DNA from: Betaproteobacteria bacterium TMED41
Lineage (GTDB): Bacteria; Pseudomonadota; Gammaproteobacteria; Burkholderiales; Burkholderiaceae_A
Direction of reading: 5' to 3'
Length of the DNA: 7,132 bases
Assembly: GCA_002167365.1 (NCBI GenBank)
Contig: NHCU01000035.1
Span: forward strand, 21,948-29,079
Shown here: piece by piece, positions 1 through 5,782 of the stretch
Numbering within the stretch: the stretch's first letter is position 1
Layout: every line of letters begins with the position of its first letter
Translations under genes and position numbers: made by a program
Notes under the pieces: generated by a model
What the model was told of the DNA's origin: nothing
What the model saw: only the letters and a program-made list of their open reading frames with translations
The model's database searches: none

Positions 1-141
1 ACTACAATTATTCAACGACAAGCATTACATGCTATTAATTTGTCATTTATTCATCCTTCTTCAGATCAAACAGTACAATTTGAGTCTCTAATACCGGATG
101 ATATTTCAAGATTAATTAATTTTGCGGGTTTAAAATGGTAG
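1..141 (+). CDS. rluD: RluD-type 23S rRNA pseudouridine synthase, C-terminal end (5' truncated)
   Basis: Only the last 46 codons are present, read in frame from base 1 to the TAG at 139-141. The peptide contains RQALHA near its start, then a histidine-proline (FIHPSS) and a 'LIPDD' segment. This is the arrangement at the C-terminus of RluA/RluD-family enzymes, where RQALHA is followed by HP and then a P-x-D motif. RluD isomerises uridines in helix 69 of 23S rRNA in the cytoplasm. The catalytic aspartate domain lies outside the window, so the RluD rather than RluC/RluA assignment rests partly on context: rluD directly upstream of pgeF is a common proteobacterial arrangement. The stop codon lies inside the start of the next gene (7-base overlap), suggesting translational coupling. 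Confidence 0.8.
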   Translation, partial: TTIIQRQALHAINLSFIHPSSDQTVQFESLIPDDISRLINFAGLKW

Positions 142-908
142 GTATCGATGTTATTCAGGATTTTTTTCCAACCAAAATTCATGCATTAATAACAAACCGT
201 CAGGGTGGATTTTCGAGTTTGAACTTCAAATCCCTCAATCTTGGTTTAATGTCTGGCGATTCGGTAAAACTTGTGAAAAAAAATAGATCCATAATCAGAG
301 AGTATTTAGAGTCTGATATTGTTTGGATGAATCAAACACATAGCTCTGACGTTAGTTTTATCAGTAAATATTCCTCATTTGTTAATGCTGACGGAATAAT
401 AACTAGAAATTCTGAATTAGCATGTGCCGTTTTAACTGCCGATTGTTTACCTATTCTATTTTGCTCCTCTGATGCTGAATTGATAGGCTCTATTCATGCC
501 GGCTGGAAAGGTCTGTCAAGTGGAATATTGGAAAACTTTTTTAAAAAAATTGTTTCTGAAAATTTTTTTTCGTTTAATAATCCTAACTCAAAACATTTGT
601 TCTATTTTTGGTTTGGGCCTTGCATTTGCAAAAATTGCTATGAAGTTGGCGATGAAGTGAAAACTAAATTTTCTATCTTAGACCAAAACTATGATGAGTT
701 CTTTGAACCGGCTTATAATAAATGGTATTTTGATATGCAATCACTCGCTGTATACAAAACGAGAATTTTTTTTAATAGTCAAGAAAAATACGTAATTAAA
801 ATAAAAGTTGACAATAGGTGCACATATGAAGATGACAAAACTTTTTTTTCATACAGACGAGATGGGAAAACCGGAAGAATGGCGTCAGTAATCATCACAG
901 ATAAATAG
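135..908 (+). CDS. pgeF: Peptidoglycan editing factor PgeF (YfiH / laccase-domain family)
   Basis: This 257-residue protein matches the YfiH/DUF152 family (E. coli member about 243 residues) along its whole length. Visible marks are the N-terminal TNRQGGFS and SLNLG segments, QTHSSDV with His69, TADCLPILFC with Cys104, HAGWKG with His121, GPCI at 161-164, and the C-terminal NRCTYEDD...FFSYRRDGKTGRMAS block (227-251). His69, Cys104 and His121 correspond to the family's metal-site triad. E. coli PgeF is reported to keep L-serine out of position 2 of peptidoglycan precursors; 'polyphenol oxidase' and 'laccase' are older labels from in vitro activity. The ATG overlaps the end of rluD and has no strong Shine-Dalgarno, so coupling to rluD is likely. 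The gene holds several A or T runs of 7-8 bases yet stays open. Function is inferred from family. Confidence 0.93.
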   Translation: MVGIDVIQDFFPTKIHALITNRQGGFSSLNFKSLNLGLMSGDSVKLVKKNRSIIREYLESDIVWMNQTHSSDVSFISKYSSFVNADGIITRNSELACAVLTADCLPILFCSSDAELIGSIHAGWKGLSSGILENFFKKIVSENFFSFNNPNSKHLFYFWFGPCICKNCYEVGDEVKTKFSILDQNYDEFFEPAYNKWYFDMQSLAVYKTRIFFNSQEKYVIKIKVDNRCTYEDDKTFFSYRRDGKTGRMASVIITDK

Positions 909-915
909 TTTAAAA

Positions 916-924
916 TGTTATAAA
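916..924 (+). promoter_or_regulatory. Candidate extended -10 promoter upstream of phaC
   Basis: The 46-base pgeF-phaC spacer contains TGTTATAAA, an extended -10 form (TG-N-TATAAA). No convincing -35 box lies 16-18 bases upstream. A start about 6-8 bases downstream would give a leader of roughly 25 bases that includes the phaC ribosome-binding site. Such hexamers arise easily by chance in AT-rich DNA, so this is only a plausible internal promoter. Confidence 0.3.
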
Positions 925-943
925 AACCAACCCTAATTTTTTT

Positions 944-949
944 AAAGGA
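944..949 (+). promoter_or_regulatory. Ribosome-binding site that fixes the phaC TTG start
   Basis: AAAGGA sits five bases upstream of a TTG at 955-957. An in-frame TAA at 943-945 excludes any farther upstream start. No ATG is available in this frame until 1039, well inside conserved PhaC sequence, so this site supports TTG as the initiator. Confidence 0.7.
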
Positions 950-954
950 TAGAT

Positions 955-2556
955 TTGAATAATAATTCCAGTCAATTACAAAGCTTAATCACCCCTGAAA
1001 AACTTTCAAAAATCCAAAGAGAATATTTTAACGATCTAATGGAAGTCTTTTCTGCCCCATCAAAAACATTACAAAAAATAAAAACTGACAAACGTTTCTC
1101 TTCTTCAGATTGGTCACAATCAAACCCATTTGCTTCTATTGCGGCTTTATACATGATTAATAGTAAGGCAATGATGGAAATAGCTGAAAATCTATCTATT
1201 AAAAGCAAAGAAAAACAGAAGATTCAGTTTCTTGTTGAGCAATGGCTTGAGTCAGTCTCACCATCCAATTTTTTAGCAACAAATCCAGAGGCGCAGAAAA
1301 AGCTTCTTGAATCTGGAGGAAATAGTTTTCTCAATGGACTTGCAAATTTGATGGGAGATATTCAGAAAGGCAGAATTTCCCAAACAGATGAGTCTGCATT
1401 TGCTGTTGGAGAAAATCTAGGTATAACTGAAGGAGCTGTGATTTATGAAAACCAGGTTGCCCAACTAATTCAATATGAGCCCTCCACAACAAAAGTAGGT
1501 TCTGTTCCTCTTTTGATAGTTCCTCCTTGCATTAATAAATTTTATATCATGGATCTCAAACCTGAAAGTTCCTTAGTAAAATTCGCAATTGATCAAGGAA
1601 ATACGGTTTTTTTAATTTCGTGGAAAAATGCCGGGATCAATGAAGCTCATCTTAAGTGGGATGATTATGTTGAAAAGGGCTTGATTAATACTATTGACGT
1701 TATTCTCTCTGTTACAAAAAAACAAAAATTAAATACACTTGGTTTTTGTATTGGTGGAACACTACTTTCGACAGCAATTTCAGTTTTGAAAGGCAGAGGA
1801 AAAAATTGTATTAACAGCCTTACCCTTATGGCTAGTTTATTAGATTTTAACGATCCTGGAATTTTGGATATTTTTATAGATGAAAAAAACGTAGCTGCTC
1901 GTGAAAAAAATATTGGTAATTCTGGTTTGGTAAACGGATCAGAATTGGCTTCAACTTTTTCTTTTCTTAGATCTAGAGACCTTGTATGGAATTATGTAGT
2001 AAATAATTATTTAAAAGGTGATAAACCTGTTGCATTTGATTTGTTATTTTGGAATTCTGATAGTAGTAACCTACCTGGTCCATTTTACTCTTGGTACTTA
2101 AGAAATATGTACTTGGAAAACAAATTGAAAAGTCCTGGAGAATTAAGCGTTTGTGGCCAGCCAATCGATTTATCCTCGATTGATATACCCGTATATGCTA
2201 TGGGTGCAGTAGAAGACCATATTGTTCCTTGGCATTCTGCGTACGATTCATCTCGGCTCTTTTCTGGTAATACTAAATTTGTTTTAGGTGCAAGTGGACA
2301 TATAGCTGGCTGTATAAATCCCGCTTCGAAAAATAGAAGATCTTACTGGGTTAATAGTAAAATGAGATCGAATTCTGCTAAATGGCTTGAGTCTGCTGAA
2401 GAAAGAGCTGGTAGTTGGTGGAATGACTGGAAGGTTTGGTTAAAACCATACCAGGGAGGACTTATTAACATAAAGAAACACATTGGTTCAAAAAAGTTTA
2501 CTCCCATTGAACCCGCACCTGGTAGGTATGTTACTGAAATATCGATTAAAAGTTAA
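955..2556 (+). CDS. phaC: Class I poly(3-hydroxyalkanoate) synthase PhaC
   Basis: PhaC polymerises (R)-3-hydroxyacyl-CoA, mainly 3-hydroxybutyryl-CoA, into PHB at the granule surface, releasing CoA. The 533-residue protein has the N-terminal PhaC domain (about 11-200, with SPSNFLATNPEA, SQTDESAF and VPPCINKFYI) followed by the alpha/beta-hydrolase core. The lipase-like box GFCIGG carries Cys265, EDHIVPW carries Asp421 and GASGHIAG carries His449, giving an intact Cys-Asp-His triad. The tail ends in the family signature IEPAPGRYV. It resembles the Cupriavidus class I enzyme throughout, and no PhaE or class III PhaR partner is needed. The TTG start is chosen because a good AAAGGA precedes it and homology (ITPEKLSKIQREYF) begins before the first ATG at residue 29. 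The leader before homology is only about 11 residues, much shorter than in Cupriavidus (589 residues). It precedes phaB by 23 bases. Confidence 0.97.
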   Translation: MNNNSSQLQSLITPEKLSKIQREYFNDLMEVFSAPSKTLQKIKTDKRFSSSDWSQSNPFASIAALYMINSKAMMEIAENLSIKSKEKQKIQFLVEQWLESVSPSNFLATNPEAQKKLLESGGNSFLNGLANLMGDIQKGRISQTDESAFAVGENLGITEGAVIYENQVAQLIQYEPSTTKVGSVPLLIVPPCINKFYIMDLKPESSLVKFAIDQGNTVFLISWKNAGINEAHLKWDDYVEKGLINTIDVILSVTKKQKLNTLGFCIGGTLLSTAISVLKGRGKNCINSLTLMASLLDFNDPGILDIFIDEKNVAAREKNIGNSGLVNGSELASTFSFLRSRDLVWNYVVNNYLKGDKPVAFDLLFWNSDSSNLPGPFYSWYLRNMYLENKLKSPGELSVCGQPIDLSSIDIPVYAMGAVEDHIVPWHSAYDSSRLFSGNTKFVLGASGHIAGCINPASKNRRSYWVNSKMRSNSAKWLESAEERAGSWWNDWKVWLKPYQGGLINIKKHIGSKKFTPIEPAPGRYVTEISIKS

Positions 2557-2579
2557 ATTTATAATTTTGGAGACGGATA

Positions 2580-3320
2580 ATGACTATTAGTAAAGTAGCG
2601 TATGTTACCGGAGGAATGGGCGGGATAGGAACTTCAATCTGTAGAAGGCTTCATGATTCAGGTCATAAGGTAATTGCTGGTTGTGGTCCGAATAGAGATT
2701 ACGAGAAATGGCTTGAAACTCAAAAAAGAGATGGCTATACTTTTTTTGCATCTGTTGGAAACGTAGCCGATTGGAATTCTACAGAGTTAGCTTTTAAAAA
2801 AGTAGTTGAACAGCATGGCCAACTGTCAATATTAGTCAACAATGCTGGAATAACAAACGACTCTGTTTTTTTAAAAATGTCCATTGAACAATGGAAATCA
2901 GTAATGGATACCAATCTGAATAGTCTATTTAATGTTACTAAACAAGTTGTATCGGGTATGATTTCCACTGGTTGGGGGAGAATAATTAATATTTCTTCTG
3001 TCAATGGCCAAAAGGGCCAGTTTGGGCAAACTAATTACTCCACAGCAAAAGCCGGAATTCACGGCTTCACCATGTCTTTAGCTCAAGAACTTGCATCTAA
3101 AGGAGTCACGGTTAACACTGTATCTCCGGGTTATATCGGAACAGAAATGGTCAAAGCTATTCGAGCGGACGTACTAGAAAAAATTATTAATACAATTCCT
3201 GTTAAGAGGCTTGGAAATACTGAAGAAATTGCCTCCATTGTCAATTGGTTGGCTTCTGAGGATAGTGGTTTTTCCACTGGTGCAGATTTTTCTCTTAATG
3301 GAGGTCTTCATATGGGTTAA
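2580..3320 (+). CDS. phaB: Acetoacetyl-CoA reductase PhaB (NADPH-dependent SDR)
   Basis: PhaB reduces acetoacetyl-CoA to (R)-3-hydroxybutyryl-CoA, the monomer for PhaC. The 246-residue protein has the length of Cupriavidus PhaB and aligns with it almost without gaps. It shows the Rossmann motif TGGMGGIG (10-17), NNAG (87-90), Asn112, and the catalytic Ser140, Tyr153 and Lys157 in ISSVNGQ...YSTAKAG. Gln147 and Gln150, beside the substrate pocket in the Cupriavidus enzyme, are also present, as is the GADFSLNGGLHMG ending. This is far more specific than a generic FabG match. The ATG has GGAG at 2569-2572, seven bases upstream. It lies between phaC and phaR; the phaA usually found next to it in Burkholderiales is missing. 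Confidence 0.96.
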   Translation: MTISKVAYVTGGMGGIGTSICRRLHDSGHKVIAGCGPNRDYEKWLETQKRDGYTFFASVGNVADWNSTELAFKKVVEQHGQLSILVNNAGITNDSVFLKMSIEQWKSVMDTNLNSLFNVTKQVVSGMISTGWGRIINISSVNGQKGQFGQTNYSTAKAGIHGFTMSLAQELASKGVTVNTVSPGYIGTEMVKAIRADVLEKIINTIPVKRLGNTEEIASIVNWLASEDSGFSTGADFSLNGGLHMG

Positions 3321-3335
3321 AATATTTCCTATATT
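3307..3335 (+). promoter_or_regulatory. Weak candidate promoter for phaR
   Basis: TTCATA (3307-3312, four of six matches to TTGACA) is followed after 17 bases by TATATT (3330-3335, five of six matches to TATAAT), spanning the end of phaB and the 33-base phaB-phaR spacer. Transcription from here would begin about 12 bases before the phaR ATG. A separate, autoregulated phaR promoter is known in other PHB producers, but in DNA this AT-rich the match could be chance. Confidence 0.2.
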
Positions 3336-3353
3336 AATTTCTAGACAAAGATA

Positions 3354-3911
3354 ATGCCAGCACAGAATAAAATCAGATTGATTAAAAAATATCCTAATCG
3401 AAGACTTTACGACACTAGAACAAGTTCATATGTCACTTTGTCTGATATTAAAGAGCTTGTTATAAATCATGAGGAATTTGTAGTAACTGACACCAAGACG
3501 TCCAAGGATTTAACTCGTAGTATTTTATTACAGATAATTCTTGAGGAGGAAGCAGGAAAATTACCTATTTTTACCGAAACTATGCTTTCACAGATAATAA
3601 GAATTTATGGCAACTCGATGCAAAGTATGATGGGTAATTATTTGGAGAAAAATCTTCAAATCTTTACTGAAACGCAAAACAAATTCAAAGAATATTCAAA
3701 AAAAACTACCGACACGAATCCTTTTGTTTCTCCTGACGCATGGTCTAAAGTATTGTCAAATCAAGCTCCAAATATGCAAAAATTCATGTCTAATTATTTA
3801 GAGCAGACAAAAAATGCTTTTACTCTTTTTGAAAAACAAATGGAAAAAAGTGTTAGTGGTTTTAAAAATCAAGATTCAAATGATGATAGCGATTCGAGAA
3901 ATAAAAAATAA
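3354..3911 (+). CDS. phaR: PHB-responsive transcriptional repressor PhaR
   Basis: PhaR binds both DNA and PHB. It represses phasin genes, and in several species its own gene, until nascent polymer titrates it away. This 185-residue protein has the conserved N-terminal PHB/PHA accumulation regulator DNA-binding domain (about 8-68, with IKKYPNRRLYDT, SYVTLSDIKELV and TRSILLQIILEEE). Two repeats of the PHB-accumulation domain follow: residues 75-111 (MLSQIIRIYG...YLEKNLQIF) and 126-163 (AWSKVL...YLEQTKNAF). The tail is short, charged and low-complexity (DSNDDSDSRNKK). Domain order and length match Cupriavidus PhaR, and it is unrelated to the Bacillus class IV synthase subunit of the same name. 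The Shine-Dalgarno is poor (CAAAG). No phasin gene lies in the window, so its targets are presumably elsewhere. Confidence 0.95.
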   Translation: MPAQNKIRLIKKYPNRRLYDTRTSSYVTLSDIKELVINHEEFVVTDTKTSKDLTRSILLQIILEEEAGKLPIFTETMLSQIIRIYGNSMQSMMGNYLEKNLQIFTETQNKFKEYSKKTTDTNPFVSPDAWSKVLSNQAPNMQKFMSNYLEQTKNAFTLFEKQMEKSVSGFKNQDSNDDSDSRNKK

Positions 3912-3914
3912 ATG

Positions 3915-3930
3915 TTTAGAAAGCTCTAAA
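3915..3930 (+). repeat. Small inverted repeat in the phaR-thiolase spacer
   Basis: TTTAGA and TCTAAA form a perfect 6-bp stem around a four-base loop (AAGC), three bases after the phaR stop. The stem is mostly A-T and is not followed directly by a T-run (the next T6 tract, 3955-3961, is 25 bases on), so it is not a classical terminator. It could act as a weak attenuator or 3'-end stabiliser, or be chance. The rest of the 84-base spacer shows no clear promoter. Confidence 0.3.
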
Positions 3931-3984
3931 TAGTATTCGTTAAAATTAGTCTTCATTTTTTGGAGCTACTTTTTAATTTTTATC

Positions 3985-3989
3985 GGGAG
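3985..3989 (+). promoter_or_regulatory. Ribosome-binding site that fixes the thiolase start
   Basis: GGGAG directly abuts an ATG at 3990 and lies six bases before a second in-frame ATG at 3996. The six-base spacing is workable while zero spacing is not, so translation should start at 3996. That gives MKDVVVLSAVR, which fits thiolase N-termini. Confidence 0.65.
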
Positions 3990-3995
3990 ATGAGT

Positions 3996-5174
3996 ATGAA
4001 GGATGTGGTTGTCTTGAGTGCTGTAAGATCAGCTATTGGCTCTTTTAATGGAAGTTTATCAAGTCTCGAGCCAGCTGATTTAGCTTCAATTGTGATTAAA
4101 GAAGCTATTCTTAGAGCTGGTGTGGAATTTAATGAAGTTTCACACAGCACTGTTGGAAATTGTATTCCTACAGAATCTCGTTCTCCTTATATTGCACGGG
4201 TAGCATCAATTAAAGCAGGTATGCCAATGGACTCTGTTGCGGTTACAGTTAACAGACTCTGTGGTTCAGCTATGCAAGGTATTGTTTCAACGGCACAAAG
4301 TATTATGCTTGGTGATTGCGAATTTGGAATTGGTGGGGGTGTGGAAGTTATGTCAAGGGGAGGGTACTTAAGTCAGGCAATGAGATCAGGAGCTAGAATG
4401 GGTGATACTAATTTTATTGATATGATGGTTGCTACACTCACAGATCCTTTTGGAGTTGGACATATGGGGATCACTGCCGAAAATCTTGCAAAGAAATGGG
4501 GTATAAGCAGAGAAGATCAAGATAAGTTTTCAATAAATTCACAACATAAAGCAATAGTTGCCATAGACCAAGGACGATTCAAAGAGCAAATTGTTCCTGT
4601 TACTATTTCGTCAAGAAAAGGAGATACAGTTTTCAAAGAAGACGAGTATCCCAAAAGAGAAACATCAGAAATAAAGCTTTCTCAAATGCGGCCTGCGTTT
4701 GCTAAAGAAGGAAGCGTAACCGCAGGTAATTCCTCCGGTATCAATGATGGGGCTAGTTTTTTGGTTTTAGCCGAAGAAAAAAAGTCTGAAAAAAAAGGGT
4801 TAGAACCAATCGCAAGGCTTGTATCTTATGGCACGGCTGGCGTATCTAATGAAATTATGGGTGAAGGGCCAATACCTGCAACTGAAATTGCCTTAAAAAA
4901 AGCCGGTTTAACGCTTGACAAAATAGATGTAATTGAGTCAAACGAAGCATTCGCTGCCCAGGCAATTGCCGTCAATAGAGGATTGAGTTTAAATGAAGAA
5001 ATAACAAATATTAATGGTGGAGCTATTGCACTTGGACACCCTGTGGGAGCAACTGGGGCAGTTCTTGCTACAAAATTAGTATATGAATTAAAAAGGTCCA
5101 AAGGTAAATTTGGATTAGCCACTATGTGCATTGGTGGCGGACAAGGAATAGCTACTATCTATGAACTTCTATAA
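3996..5174 (+). CDS. bktB: Beta-ketothiolase / acetyl-CoA C-acetyltransferase, BktB type
   Basis: This biosynthetic thiolase condenses two acetyl-CoA (and, in the BktB branch, acetyl-CoA with propionyl-CoA or longer acyl-CoA) to a 3-ketoacyl-CoA, the first step of PHB synthesis. From the ATG at 3996 the protein has 392 residues, typical for the family. It carries the nucleophile Cys89 in NRLCGSAMQ, NEAFAAQ (316-322), His348 in GHPVGATGA and Cys378 in CIGGGQG, so the active site is intact. Blocks such as TVNRLCGS, IGGGVEVMSR, GARMGD, DPFGVGHMGITAEN and ARLVSYGTAGV read closer to Cupriavidus BktB than to PhaA, which has QVLTAGSGQNPARQ and INKVCGSG in the matching places. CGSAMQ has Ala where CGSGLQ has Gly. 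The start is set by GGGAG at 3985-3989. It follows phaR by 84 bases. The bktB-versus-phaA label is my judgement from remembered sequences. Confidence 0.88.
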   Translation: MKDVVVLSAVRSAIGSFNGSLSSLEPADLASIVIKEAILRAGVEFNEVSHSTVGNCIPTESRSPYIARVASIKAGMPMDSVAVTVNRLCGSAMQGIVSTAQSIMLGDCEFGIGGGVEVMSRGGYLSQAMRSGARMGDTNFIDMMVATLTDPFGVGHMGITAENLAKKWGISREDQDKFSINSQHKAIVAIDQGRFKEQIVPVTISSRKGDTVFKEDEYPKRETSEIKLSQMRPAFAKEGSVTAGNSSGINDGASFLVLAEEKKSEKKGLEPIARLVSYGTAGVSNEIMGEGPIPATEIALKKAGLTLDKIDVIESNEAFAAQAIAVNRGLSLNEEITNINGGAIALGHPVGATGAVLATKLVYELKRSKGKFGLATMCIGGGQGIATIYELL

Positions 5175-5192
5175 AAGAATTTTTTGATTTAG

Positions 5193-5777
5193 ATGAGTCA
5201 TCACCTTGATTTGGGATGTGGTAACACTCCAAGAAACCCATATAAACAAGACCAAATTTACGGCGTTGATATAAACTATTCCTGTATCGATAAAGTAAAT
5301 TTTAAAAAAGCAAATTTATTCCTTGAAAAAATTCCTTATGAAACTAATTATTTTGATTCGGTATCAGCTTATGATTTTATTGAACACATTCCCAGGATTA
5401 TAATTACTCCAAATGAAGGGTCCGTAAGATACAGTTTTATTGAAGTTATGTACGAAATATGGAGAGTGCTTAAGCCGGGAGGTTTCCTATTTGCAAGTAC
5501 TCCTTTTTATCCCAACTCTGATGCTTTTGTGGATCCCACACATGTGAATTTCATTACTGCCAAAACTCATCAGTATTTCTGTGGCAATTCGCCTTTGGCA
5601 AAAATTTACGGTTTTAAAGGCCAATTTAAAATCAAAAATATTTCCAAATGGAAACCACGTGAACAATACCCATTTGAAAAAAAAAGCCTATCACAAAACA
5701 TAAAAAAATTTAATGATTTTATAAAAAGAAGAAGAACCCATATTGCCTGGGAGCTTGTGGCCATCAAGGAGTTCTAG
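5193..5777 (+). CDS. Class I SAM-dependent methyltransferase of a polysaccharide-cluster type
   Basis: The 194-residue protein begins almost at the SAM-binding loop: LDLGCGNTPR (5-14), acidic motif II in YGVDI (Asp26), DSVSAYDFIEHIPR (55-68), RVLKPGG (91-97), and the subfamily block VDPTHVNFIT plus THQYF (113-129). Together these mark a Rossmann-fold methyltransferase (Methyltransf_11-like). I recall close relatives opening with the same short N-terminus in betaproteobacterial polysaccharide regions, so it does not look truncated. The codon just before the ATG is an in-frame TAG, so no upstream extension is possible, and no good Shine-Dalgarno is visible. The C-terminus is lysine/arginine-rich. 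It starts 18 bases after the thiolase stop and ends five bases before an O-antigen-ligase-like gene, suggesting a role in glycan modification. The substrate is unknown. Confidence 0.85.
   Translation: MSHHLDLGCGNTPRNPYKQDQIYGVDINYSCIDKVNFKKANLFLEKIPYETNYFDSVSAYDFIEHIPRIIITPNEGSVRYSFIEVMYEIWRVLKPGGFLFASTPFYPNSDAFVDPTHVNFITAKTHQYFCGNSPLAKIYGFKGQFKIKNISKWKPREQYPFEKKSLSQNIKKFNDFIKRRRTHIAWELVAIKEF
5766..5771 (+). promoter_or_regulatory. Ribosome-binding site for the O-antigen ligase-like gene
   Basis: AAGGAG lies within the last codons of the methyltransferase, 11 bases before the ATG at 5783. The spacing is long but usable, and the alternative ATG at 5795 would be 23 bases away. Placement inside the upstream gene supports co-translation. 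Confidence 0.5.
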
Positions 5778-5782
5778 ATATT

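Noticed and set aside
808..813. Perfect TTGACA box inside the end of pgeF
   Set aside because: No TATAAT-like hexamer lies 15-19 bases downstream, and the box is inside a conserved coding block.
135..908. Calling this gene a true multicopper oxidase/laccase
   Set aside because: The protein has only the YfiH His-Cys-His site and none of the multicopper-oxidase cupredoxin motifs; the laccase name is historical.
1039..1041. ATG at 1039 as the phaC start
   Set aside because: It would remove the conserved ITPEKLSKIQREYF segment, and the TTG at 955 has a good ribosome-binding site.
3354..3911. PhaR as the class IV PHA synthase subunit of Bacillus
   Set aside because: The N-terminal KKYPNRRLYDT DNA-binding domain and the duplicated accumulation domain identify the unrelated repressor, and PhaC is class I.
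3960..3995. TTG at 3960 or ATG at 3990 as the thiolase start
   Set aside because: The extra residues (MELLFNFYREMS) do not resemble thiolase N-termini, the TTG lacks a ribosome-binding site, and the ATG at 3990 touches GGGAG. ATG 3996 has workable spacing and gives the expected N-terminus.
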